A stretch of DNA of 14,521 nt from Bacillota bacterium (GCA_023392995.1 JAEWMZ010000230.1:1-14521), one strand, 5' to 3'; shown: positions 1-6,515, counted from the stretch's first letter. The notes: generated by a model from the letters alone, not told the origin. Translations and numbers: made by a program.

Positions 1-126
1 TCCATATGGCTTGCCTATGATATTTCAATGGTATTTGAATGCCCCATTGAGGAGGTATTTATCTTTGAAGAAAGTACGAGAAAATCAAGAGCGCAGTGCA
101 GCAGGAGGAACGCCAGTGGCTATTAG
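1..126 (+). CDS. C-terminal fragment of an XRE-family helix-turn-helix regulator (5' end outside window)
   Basis: Reading frame 1 is open from the first base to a TAG at 124-126 and encodes 41 residues. The segment IWLAYDISMVFECPIEEVF, followed by IFEES, resembles the last helix and tail of small Cro/CI-type (XRE) DNA-binding proteins, where a helix of the form 'LALKIAKVF.C.IEEIF' ends the domain. Only this end is visible, so the DNA-recognition helix and any partner domain cannot be judged. The stop lies 11 bases inside def, which suggests one transcript and translational coupling. The basic tail after the domain (STRKSRAQCSRRN) may be unstructured. A chance open frame is the alternative, but the match to the family ending is good. 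Confidence 0.68.
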   Translation, partial: SIWLAYDISMVFECPIEEVFIFEESTRKSRAQCSRRNASGY

Positions 127-577
127 ACAATTAAGATATCAGAACGATCCAATACTTAGAAAAAAATGCAAGGAAGTAACTGTCATTGACGACAAGATAA
201 GGCAAATGCTTGATGACATGATGGATACTCTGCACCATACGGAGAATGGCGCTGCCATAGCCGCTAACCAGGTCGGAATATTAAAAAGGCTTGTGGTTAT
301 TGATTACAACGATTATCTCCTAAAGCTTGTGAATCCTATCATTATAGATTCCAGTGGGGAGCAGGAATGCATCGAGGGCTGTTTAAGCTTTCCTAACCGA
401 TATGTAAAGACAATCCGTCCTCAGAAGGTTACAGTTCAAGCGTTGAATGAACACGGTGAAGAGTTTGTTATTACCGGAGAAGGCGATATGGCAAAGTGCT
501 TTTGCCATGAGCTGGAGCATTTAGACGGTGAAATCTTCCTGGATAGAGCGATTGAAGAAGTGAGCTTTTTGGATTAG
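116..577 (+). CDS. def: Peptide deformylase
   Basis: This cytosolic metalloenzyme removes the formyl group from the N-terminal methionine of nascent proteins. All three family motifs are present in the 153-residue product: GAAIAANQ (45-52), EGCLS (87-91) and HELEH (131-135). Cys89, His131 and His135 are the expected metal ligands and Glu132 the catalytic base. The usual Gln before HExxH is Cys130, and the second Gly of motif I is Ala; both are features of the shorter Clostridia-type enzymes as far as I recall. An open frame extends upstream to an ATG at 11, but the GTG at 116 is preferred: AGGAGGAA (103-110) sits five bases before it, and the protein then begins MAIRQLRY like its relatives. 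It overlaps the end of the XRE-type gene, so the two are probably co-transcribed. A terminator follows at 610-690. Confidence 0.94.
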   Translation: MAIRQLRYQNDPILRKKCKEVTVIDDKIRQMLDDMMDTLHHTENGAAIAANQVGILKRLVVIDYNDYLLKLVNPIIIDSSGEQECIEGCLSFPNRYVKTIRPQKVTVQALNEHGEEFVITGEGDMAKCFCHELEHLDGEIFLDRAIEEVSFLD

Positions 578-609
578 ACGTAAGCTTTTAGAATTCATAA
601 CCTAAGCTT

Positions 610-690
610 AAAAAGACCCTCTACTTTGTACTTCCCCCAAAAGTTAGACCAAAACTAACGATTGGAGGTCAGTACATTTTGGGTCTTTTT
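610..690 (+). terminator. Hairpin terminator after def, usable in both directions
   Basis: AAAAAGACCC (610-619) and GGGTCTTTTT (681-690) are perfect 10-base inverted arms. Inside them, GTAC segments and imperfect arms (627-647 against 655-676) extend the stem. The right arm runs into more T residues, giving a U-tract on the plus transcript; the A-run of the left arm gives one on the minus strand. It lies 33 bases after the def stop and before the promoter of the next gene, the expected place for a terminator. Confidence 0.7.
627..676. mobile_element. Possible remnant: two IS3-like element ends joined
   Basis: TGTACTTCCCCCAAAAGTTAG (627-647 area) and, facing it, CTAACGATTGGAGGTCAGTACA (655-676) are imperfect inverted copies ending in TGTAC/GTACA. 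They resemble the terminal repeats of IS3-family (IS150-group) elements, which from memory read like TGTACTGACCCCAAAAAGTTAGAC. Fewer than ten bases lie between the arms, so there is no transposase. This could be an internally deleted element or an excision scar now serving as the core of the terminator. The call rests on recalled end consensus only. Confidence 0.35.
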
Positions 691-704
691 TTACGCCGCT
701 AAAC

Positions 705-732
705 TTGACTTGTATATATTTGCTGCTAACAT
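705..732 (+). promoter_or_regulatory. Probable sigma-A promoter for the DMT gene
   Basis: TTGACT (705-710) is followed after 16 bases by TAACAT (727-732), five and four matches to the -35 and -10 consensus. It lies just after the terminator and about 35 bases before the start codon. The -10 element is weak, so the exact hexamer is uncertain. Confidence 0.42.
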
Positions 733-767
733 CATAATTATAGACAAAGACCTCCAAGGAGCGAATC

Positions 768-1193
768 ATGAATCTGTTCTATATGCTGCTGGCAATATTA
801 GCTGGAATTTTTACTACCATTGAGGCAAGCATTAATTCCCAGCTTAGTAAATATATCACACCAAGCATTGCCACCCTCCACAGCTTGTTTGTAGGAATGA
901 CTTTTATCCTGCTGATTAACCTGGTGAGTGGCAAGTTAAGCTATTATAGCAAAGTTACTACGGTCAAACCCATCTGGCTGATTGGCGGCTTATTCGGTGC
1001 ATCGATTATCTATCTATCAGCCAGATCCATTCCTGAGCTTGGCATCTCCAGTACCATTATTTTAATTCTATCCGGGCAGTTATTAAGCGGTCTGGTTATC
1101 GACGCGTTTGCCAACAATGTTGAGATCAGCCCTCGCAAGATAGGTGGACTCATTGTATTTTTGATTGGCGCAATTATTTATCTAAAGGATTAA
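768..1193 (+). CDS. YdcZ/DUF606-type DMT-family membrane protein
   Basis: This 141-residue, very hydrophobic protein appears to have four or five membrane helices (about 3-20, 33-53, 68-87, 91-113 and 122-139). The segment LGISSTIILILSGQLLSGL (91-109), followed by VIDAF, matches the conserved second half of the DUF606 (YdcZ) family within the drug/metabolite transporter superfamily, and the length matches these single-unit proteins. AAGGAG (756-761) lies six bases before the ATG, which fixes the start. The family is presumed to transport small molecules in the cytoplasmic membrane, often as dimers; no substrate can be read from the sequence. Its stop codon overlaps that of the convergent dehydratase gene by four bases, so no separate terminator exists between them. 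Confidence 0.82.
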   Translation: MNLFYMLLAILAGIFTTIEASINSQLSKYITPSIATLHSLFVGMTFILLINLVSGKLSYYSKVTTVKPIWLIGGLFGASIIYLSARSIPELGISSTIILILSGQLLSGLVIDAFANNVEISPRKIGGLIVFLIGAIIYLKD

Positions 1194-2935
1194 AATAAGT
1201 CTAAATAAGCACCTTTCATCGGGCTTGCCGCTTTTTCGCTAAATAGTGCCAGAACCCCTTTGGTATATTTTTTTTCTTTTGGCTTCCAGTTCTTTTTGCG
1301 CTCCCTTAAGATGGCCTCCAGCTCTTCTACGGATTTTTCTTCACCCTTTACACCAATGATAGCAAGTATTCGGTTCGGGATATCAATCCTTATTAGATCA
1401 CCTTCTTCTACTAGAGCGATTGGTCCGCCACTGGCGGCTTCCGGACTGCAATGACCAATCACTGGCCCTGTTGATGCCCCGGAGAATCTTCCATCTGTAA
1501 TCAGTGCAATACTTCTTCCCAGCAGCTCATCGGAGCTGATTGCCTCAGAGGTATAAAACATTTCCGGCATACCGCTTCCTTTTGGTCCTTCATAACGGAT
1601 AAATACCGCATCCCCCGGTTTAATCTTATGATGCAGCACCGCCTCCAAGCACTCTTCTTCACTGTCAAATGGTCTTGCCTTTAAGGTAGCAGTAAACATT
1701 TCCTTCGGACATGCCGTATGCTTAATCACAGCCCCTTCCGGCGCCAGATTACCTTTTAAAATGGCAATACTGCCATTCGTGCTGATGGCATCCTCATATC
1801 TATGTATGATATCCTGACGATTTAACTTGATACTATATTTTTTATTTGCCTCTTCTAGCCACATTTCACATCGTTCATAGTAACCGCTTACTCTCAACTC
1901 GTCCAGGTTCTCTCCCAGTGTTTTTCCGGTAACCGTCATGACATCCAGATGAAGATAGGGTTTTATTTCTTCCATGATTGCCGGTACCCCGCCTGCATAG
2001 TAGAAAAATTCTGCGGGCCACTTACCTGTCGGTCGAATATCCAGTAAAAAGCGGGCATTTCTATGCATCTGATCAAAGGTCTCACCCGTGATATCGATAC
2101 CATATTCATGGGCAATTGCAGGAATATGGAGCAGACAGTTGGTACTTCCGGAGATTGCTGCATGAACCATAATTGCATTTTCAAAGCTTTTCCTCGTTAT
2201 AATATCACTTGGCTTTATTCCCTCCAAAGCCAGTTCAACGGATCGTTTTCCAGCCCGGTATGCATATTCCAGCAAATCGGTACTGGTTGCCGGCAGCAGC
2301 GCACTGCCTGGAAGCGATAGTCCCAAGGCCTCAGCCATGATTTGCATTGAGGAGGCCGTGCCAATAAAACTGCAGGCTCCACAGCTTGGGCAGGCATTTT
2401 CCTTCGCCCAATTTAAGCTTGCTTCATCAATTTCGCCACGTTCATACCTTGCACTATATTTACCAAGCTGTTCCAAAGTCAGTAACTCAGGCCCAGCACT
2501 CATTGTCCCGCCCGAAATCACAATGGAGGGTATGTCTACTCTAGCCATCCCCATCAGATTGGCAGGCATTCCCTTATCACAGCTTGCAATATATACTCCT
2601 CCGTCAAAGGGTGTTGCATTCGCATGGATCTCGATCATATATGCTATGACTTCACGGCTGGCAAGACTATAATTAATCCCATCCGTTCCCTGACTTTCAC
2701 CATCGCAGATATCCGTACAATAATATCTTGCTCCAAAGCCGCCTGCATCATAGATACCGCGTCGGGCTTCCTCTACTAAGTGATTTAGATGCCCACTTCC
2801 CGGATGACTATCGCCGTAGGTACTTTCAATAATAATTTGTGGTTTCTTTAAATCCTCCGGCTTCCATCCGGTTCCAAGTCTTAATGGATCCTGTTCCGGA
2901 GCCTTGGTACGCATAATCTGACTGATTAATTCCAT
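1190..2935 (-). CDS. IlvD/Edd-family dehydratase, sugar-acid dehydratase likely
   Basis: The family consists of iron-sulfur enzymes that remove water from dihydroxy or polyhydroxy acids: dihydroxyacid dehydratase of branched-chain amino acid synthesis, phosphogluconate dehydratase and pentonate dehydratases. In the 581-residue product, CDGESQGTDG (77-86), SCDKGMPANLMG (Cys119), CPSCGACSFIGTASSM (Cys188) and ITDGRFSG (479-486) are the family signatures. GTASSM, where E. coli IlvD has FTANSM, points to the sugar-acid branch. The first cluster cysteine of [2Fe-2S] members is absent (PGSGHL, 45-50), as in E. coli IlvD, which suggests a [4Fe-4S] enzyme. No other ilv gene is nearby, so ilvD is not assigned. 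The ATG at 2935 is chosen because GGAG lies six bases upstream; an ATG at 2947 is directly abutted by its only AGGA. True substrate unknown. Confidence 0.85.
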   Translation of the reverse strand: MELISQIMRTKAPEQDPLRLGTGWKPEDLKKPQIIIESTYGDSHPGSGHLNHLVEEARRGIYDAGGFGARYYCTDICDGESQGTDGINYSLASREVIAYMIEIHANATPFDGGVYIASCDKGMPANLMGMARVDIPSIVISGGTMSAGPELLTLEQLGKYSARYERGEIDEASLNWAKENACPSCGACSFIGTASSMQIMAEALGLSLPGSALLPATSTDLLEYAYRAGKRSVELALEGIKPSDIITRKSFENAIMVHAAISGSTNCLLHIPAIAHEYGIDITGETFDQMHRNARFLLDIRPTGKWPAEFFYYAGGVPAIMEEIKPYLHLDVMTVTGKTLGENLDELRVSGYYERCEMWLEEANKKYSIKLNRQDIIHRYEDAISTNGSIAILKGNLAPEGAVIKHTACPKEMFTATLKARPFDSEEECLEAVLHHKIKPGDAVFIRYEGPKGSGMPEMFYTSEAISSDELLGRSIALITDGRFSGASTGPVIGHCSPEAASGGPIALVEEGDLIRIDIPNRILAIIGVKGEEKSVEELEAILRERKKNWKPKEKKYTKGVLALFSEKAASPMKGAYLDLF

Positions 2936-2947
2936 CTTTTTCTCCAT

Positions 2948-3376
2948 TCCTGTGCGTGTTTTCTACTCTTTAAAGAATCATGTGCTGAAGTCTGCGCTCT
3001 AATGAAGCTCGTACTGAAGATTTCTCAAGTACTGACTTTCGAGGCTGAACGTATTCTTTCAACCTTTGATAGTGCATATCCTTCATCCTTTGATAATACA
3101 TTTTCTTCAACCTTTGATAGTGTGTACTTCCTTCAGCCTTTCTTCCTTCAAACCATTGCAAACCTGACAACATTTCATGTTCCTATGCTTTGACACAGCT
3201 TTTGACTATATAATCTTTCTCAATCATGTGAACGGCTTACTTCATTTTATTTTTCCAATATTATTTACTATATTATTTTGCACAGTATCATACCAAATTT
3301 TGTTTGTCAAGCTGGATTGCTATCGGGTAGATATGGAATTTTATATATTTTTTATATAGGGCTTTCGAATAACTTA
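2948..3376. other. AT-rich divergent intergenic region upstream of the dehydratase and tetR-like genes
   Basis: No recognised gene lies here. On the minus strand a 67-codon open frame runs from ATG at 3173 to 2970, with AGGA seven bases before its ATG, and ends 22 bases before the dehydratase. It reads through a 24-bp tandem repeat and so contains an eight-residue repeat of the form HYQRLKKM. It could be a leader peptide or chance. A minus-strand TTGACA (3310-3305) is followed after 17 bases only by a poor TACTGT, so a dehydratase promoter here is tentative. From 3200 to 3376 I see only A/T-rich sequence. Confidence 0.5.
3058..3146. repeat. Tandem repeat of about 24 bp, three full copies and one partial
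   Basis: Copies begin at 3058, 3082, 3106 and 3132 with the shared core TTCAnCCTTTGATA; the third is 26 bases long and the fourth is truncated to TTCAGCCTTTCTTCC. A further TTCAAACC follows at 3147. On the minus strand the unit reads TATCAAAGG and keeps the frame of a 67-codon open frame ahead of the dehydratase. The copies differ at several sites, so the array is not very recent. Confidence 0.75.
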
Positions 3377-3424
3377 TTGACAGGCTAACGATTATTAGCT
3401 AAAATAAAGCTAACGATTATTAGC
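3377..3424 (+). promoter_or_regulatory. Promoter with two identical palindromic operators for the tetR-flavoprotein operon
   Basis: TTGACA (3377-3382), a 17-base spacer and TAAAAT (3400-3405) form a near-consensus sigma-A promoter. GCTAACGATTATTAGC occurs twice, at 3384-3399 and 3409-3424. Each is an inverted repeat GCTAA-N6-TTAGC. The first fills the -35/-10 spacer and the second covers the expected transcription start. The copies begin 25 bp apart. A TetR-family gene starts 12 bases later, so the sites are most simply autorepression operators. The binding itself is inferred. Confidence 0.85.
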
Positions 3425-3435
3425 CAACAGAAAGG

Positions 3436-4038
3436 ATGATTCATATTTCTTGCACAAAGGAACGAATATTACAGGAAGCACTGTCTTTATTTTCTGTAAA
3501 GGGCTACGATGGTGTCTCTATGTCCGATATCGCTGGGGCGGTGGGGATTAAGGCAGCTTCTATCTATAAGCACTACGCCGGGAAAGAGGCTATCTTTCAT
3601 TCAATTGTACAAAGCTTTGAAGAGAGAACAGAGGCTATCTTTCATCCGGAGATATTAACGCTTGCGCTTTACCAGAATATCACTCCCAAAGAGTTGATCG
3701 TTATGATCTCACAAACCTTTCAGCAGTATGCCACTGACCCATTTTTGTCAAATTGTAGGAGGTTATTCCTTATCAGCTCGTTTGGAAGACCGGAGATCGG
3801 TGATATGTATACGAAATATTTTCTAACAATGCCGATCCAGTATCAATCCACCGTATTTTCGATAATCTGCAAAACAGACACTGTAAAGGAAAAAGATTAC
3901 GCTGCTATGGCGTATCATTTCTATGCCCCAATCCTGATTCTATTACAGCAATACGATTATAAGAATATTACCCTAGAGGAAGCATTAGCACAGATTAAAT
4001 CATTGGTAAATCAATTTGCGGAGGTGTATGGATTATGA
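3436..4038 (+). CDS. TetR/AcrR-family transcriptional regulator
   Basis: The 200-residue length and N-terminal helix-turn-helix (about 8-54; SMSDIAGAVGIKAASIYKHY at 28-47, followed by AGKEAIF) are typical of TetR-family repressors, which release DNA when a small ligand binds the C-terminal helical domain. The C-terminal half (55-200) is not recognisable to subfamily, so the ligand is unknown. The gene is preceded by a promoter with two identical palindromes, probably its own operators. Start choice is awkward: AGAAAGG (3429-3435) directly abuts the ATG at 3436, leaving no spacer, and no in-frame ATG, GTG or TTG lies just downstream. A rare AUU start or weakly SD-dependent initiation is possible. 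The stop codon overlaps the next gene as ATGA, indicating translational coupling and shared control. Confidence 0.9.
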   Translation: MIHISCTKERILQEALSLFSVKGYDGVSMSDIAGAVGIKAASIYKHYAGKEAIFHSIVQSFEERTEAIFHPEILTLALYQNITPKELIVMISQTFQQYATDPFLSNCRRLFLISSFGRPEIGDMYTKYFLTMPIQYQSTVFSIICKTDTVKEKDYAAMAYHFYAPILILLQQYDYKNITLEEALAQIKSLVNQFAEVYGL

Positions 4039-4709
4039 AAATTGCAGTCATTCACGGACAGTTACATAAGGGAAGTACCTATCATATTACTCACATGCTG
4101 CTTGATAAACTAAACAGTACCCCTGAGGAGATCTCTGAGTTTTATGTCAATGGAATTGATGATTGTGTGGGCTGTTTTCAATGTATTATGAAGGGGGAAG
4201 ATACCTGTCCCCACCGGGGTCAGATAAAGACAATGATATCCGCAATTGAAGCCGCCGATATCATTATTTTGGATTCTCCCACCTATGTACTTAATATGTC
4301 CGGTCAGTTGAAAACCTTTCTGGATCATATGGGATATCGCTATATCTCCCATCGCCCCCATCCATCCATGAAGCAGAAAATTGGAGTCGCTATTTCCACT
4401 ACCGCCGGGGCAGGTGCGAAAAAAACCACAAAGCTGATAGCCTCCCAGATGTTCTGGTGGTCTATCGGAAAGATCTATCAGCTTCCGGTAACGGTTTCCG
4501 CCATGAGCTGGAATCAGATGAGCGAAGAAAGAAAAGCAAAGGCAGATCGAAGAACCGCCAAACTGGCGAAGACGATTCATAAAAAGCTTGGACATGTAAA
4601 GCCCGGCATCAAAGCCAGATTTATGTTTTTCCTTATGAAACAAATGCATAAGGGAATGGATTATAGTCCGCTGGATATGAAATTTTGGAAGGATCAGGGC
4701 TGGATTTAA
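4035..4709 (+). CDS. Flavodoxin-fold NAD(P)H-dependent FMN reductase-like protein with four-cysteine motif
   Basis: The N-terminus (MKIAVIHGQLHKGSTYHIT) has the beta strand and phosphate-binding loop of FMN-binding flavodoxin-fold reductases, and SPTYVLNMSGQLKTFLD (81-97) is the second FMN-contact region. Cys44, Cys47, Cys50 and Cys58 form CX2CX2CX7C, within the CX2CX2CX4-7C pattern known for the [4Fe-4S] site of archaeal iron-sulfur flavoproteins; cluster binding is inferred. Residues from about 160 onward form a basic extension (many Lys/Arg, then FMFFLMKQMHKGMDY) with no assignment. The protein is 224 residues, longer than minimal FMN reductases. It is co-transcribed with the TetR-like gene (four-base overlap), so it is probably induced by that regulator's ligand, perhaps a quinone, nitro compound or other redox stressor. 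The stop overlaps the convergent chemoreceptor gene by four bases. Confidence 0.82.
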   Translation: MKIAVIHGQLHKGSTYHITHMLLDKLNSTPEEISEFYVNGIDDCVGCFQCIMKGEDTCPHRGQIKTMISAIEAADIIILDSPTYVLNMSGQLKTFLDHMGYRYISHRPHPSMKQKIGVAISTTAGAGAKKTTKLIASQMFWWSIGKIYQLPVTVSAMSWNQMSEERKAKADRRTAKLAKTIHKKLGHVKPGIKARFMFFLMKQMHKGMDYSPLDMKFWKDQGWI

Positions 4710-6259
4710 TTCGATTTATCTTCTATCTGACTACTTTTTCGATTTACCACCTGCAGCAGCTCCTCGGAGGTAGCATGAATGGAATCAACGCAAACCCCCA
4801 CATCCTTTACCGCTTTTAGCTGTTCCTTTGAGGATGTCAGAATCATTCTTGACTCTTCCAGATTCTCCTGCGTCAGTTTGCTGATACCTTCCACTGCGGA
4901 GTAAATTCTTTCACCATATGCAGCAGCTGAGTCTGACAAGGCTGCTGTATTCTGGGCAAGGTAATTTACTTTCTCAATGGAAGAGATGATATCCTTCGAG
5001 GACTTGTCCGCCTTTTCCATTAATGTCAGCCCATCACCAACAAGCTTTGTATTATGATCCATAGAGTTCACTGCTTCCTGGGTTTCTCCAAGTACATTCT
5101 GAATCAATTCTGCAATATCACTAGCTGCACGCTGGGATTGCTCCGCTAAGGCTCTGATCTCGGAAGCCACAACCGCAAAGCCTTTTCCAAGCTCTCCCGC
5201 GCGAGCGGATTCAATGGATGCATTCAAGGACAAGAGATTGGTTCGATTGGCAATCCCTCCGATTATCTCCGCTATATTAGCAATTTCACTAGATTTTTCT
5301 CCCAGTCTAAGGATGATATCACGGCTTCCTCTGGTGGCCAGGTCAATCTGCTGCATGCCAATTGCGGCATCCTTCATATTCGTTGCATTATGATCTGTTA
5401 ATGACTTCGCCTCCATAGATACCTTCAGAATATCCTTATTATCTTTTGCGATCGTGTTCAGGCTGATCGCCACCTCTGAAACAATTGCACTTGCATTATC
5501 TACGTATTGAAAGGTTTCCTGTGAACTCTCTACAATATGCCCTGTCTTATTCGTAATTTCTTCATTTGCACCAATTGCTTGATCCGTAATTAGAGATAAC
5601 GCTTTCACTGAAGCTGACAGTGTATTCGATACCTCATAGGATTTTTCTGTTATGGTCATGATGTGCTCCAGGGTATTCTTCTGCTCCTCCGCACCCACTA
5701 CATTTTGTAATAAGCCTCTTGTTCTCTTTGCTAAAGCAATAAATATGAACGACAATGCAATTAATTCAATGCCCCTTGGTATAATCGCATAAACGATCAT
5801 ATTATAGGGAAGTACCATATTTCGGTCTGTTACTCCTCCTGCATATAGGGAAGCCAGCTGACTAGTGGCGAACACTATCTCGGAAAGGATTAAGGCATAC
5901 CAGCTTAAGCCCTTAGAAAAATATAAGCTGGCGATCGCGATCGGATATACAAATAAGAGAATGACATGGTAGCTTAGCAGTACTGACATGATTGCAACCA
6001 TAACAACGCAGGCAGTTATGATAGCATACTTTACCCAGCGTCCGGTTCTCTTTAACACATGTACCAGAAAGGGCGGCACCAGCATCATAACTGTTGCGAT
6101 AGCGATTGCAATTGTCATTGCCCGCTGCGGTACGATAAAAATTCCCACTACATTGAGAGTATACACCAAAGCAAGAAATAGAATGGTTATCAGCGTTATT
6201 GTCGCTGCAAACCGATTTGCTTCCTGTTCATTCTTCACTAACATTCCTTGACTATTCAT
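4706..6259 (-). CDS. Methyl-accepting chemotaxis protein with six-helix membrane N-terminus
   Basis: The C-terminal part (about 190-510) is a long coiled-coil signalling domain. Its hairpin tip, NRTNLLSLNASIESARAGE (338-356), GKGFAVVASEIRALAEQS (358-375), is the highly conserved CheA/CheW contact region, so the protein should signal to a chemotaxis kinase from the membrane. The first 180 residues form about six hydrophobic helices (18-42, 46-69, 76-95, 97-114, 118-140, 152-176) with very short loops and no sizeable extracellular sensor domain; no clear HAMP domain follows. Input may come from within the membrane or cytoplasm. No CheR-binding tail is seen (it ends QIEDKSN). AAGGGGG lies upstream of the ATG at a normal distance. 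The gene stands alone with its own promoter; no che genes are in the window. Confidence 0.9.
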   Translation of the reverse strand: MNSQGMLVKNEQEANRFAATITLITILFLALVYTLNVVGIFIVPQRAMTIAIAIATVMMLVPPFLVHVLKRTGRWVKYAIITACVVMVAIMSVLLSYHVILLFVYPIAIASLYFSKGLSWYALILSEIVFATSQLASLYAGGVTDRNMVLPYNMIVYAIIPRGIELIALSFIFIALAKRTRGLLQNVVGAEEQKNTLEHIMTITEKSYEVSNTLSASVKALSLITDQAIGANEEITNKTGHIVESSQETFQYVDNASAIVSEVAISLNTIAKDNKDILKVSMEAKSLTDHNATNMKDAAIGMQQIDLATRGSRDIILRLGEKSSEIANIAEIIGGIANRTNLLSLNASIESARAGELGKGFAVVASEIRALAEQSQRAASDIAELIQNVLGETQEAVNSMDHNTKLVGDGLTLMEKADKSSKDIISSIEKVNYLAQNTAALSDSAAAYGERIYSAVEGISKLTQENLEESRMILTSSKEQLKAVKDVGVCVDSIHATSEELLQVVNRKSSQIEDKSN

Positions 6260-6299
6260 CCATTCTTCCCCCTTGATTTACGCAGATCACATTAGTGTA

Positions 6300-6327
6300 A
6301 TTATAGCAAAATTGGTAGAAAAAACAA
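6300..6327 (-). promoter_or_regulatory. Probable extended -10 promoter for the chemoreceptor gene
   Basis: On the minus strand TGCTATAAT contains a perfect TATAAT (6305-6300) preceded by the extended -10 TGn. A weak -35, TTGTTT (6327-6322), lies 16 bases upstream. The -10 is about 40 bases before the chemoreceptor ATG at 6259. The motif is of the sigma-A type; I see no sigma-D flagellar consensus. Confidence 0.6.
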
Positions 6328-6493
6328 TAATTTTCGCTGGTTTCGCGGTTTTACTCTAGATGCTTAAAATCCCCTATATAGTTTAGATGGTTTAGTCTTT
6401 TTTTCTAACTTTATCTTGAACCCTTTCGCAGCTTATTGTATAAATACAGGGATTTCTGACACACTAAATTTATGCCTCGACAATTAAAAAACC

Positions 6494-6515
6494 TAGTCGC
6501 TGCTTAGTCGCTGCT
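6494..6515. repeat. Perfect 11-bp tandem duplication
   Basis: TAGTCGCTGCT occurs twice back to back (6494-6504, 6505-6515), followed by a run of eight T. It sits in the 309-base divergent gap (6260-6568) between the chemoreceptor and the small gene at 6569. Apart from this and the chemoreceptor promoter, I find no confident element in that gap, including no clear promoter for the small gene. Confidence 0.8.

Noticed and set aside
11..115. N-terminal extension of the deformylase from an ATG at 11
   Set aside because: The residues do not resemble deformylase, the frame lies over the XRE-type tail, and a strong ribosome binding site precedes the GTG at 116.
2063..2672. Plus-strand open frames of 85 and 111 codons inside the dehydratase gene
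   Set aside because: They are antisense to a gene with intact family motifs, lack family similarity and lack convincing ribosome binding sites.
3058..3146. CRISPR array
   Set aside because: The units are contiguous degenerate 24-26 bp repeats with no unique spacers and no cas genes nearby.
3177..3359. 60-codon hydrophobic plus-strand frame in the AT-rich spacer, as a small membrane peptide
   Set aside because: Its composition is what AT-rich sequence gives by chance, there is no ribosome binding site, and it runs up to the tetR promoter.
4110..4649. Minus-strand 179-codon frame opposite the flavoprotein gene
   Set aside because: The opposite strand encodes a clear flavodoxin-fold protein with cofactor motifs; the antisense frame has no recognisable features.
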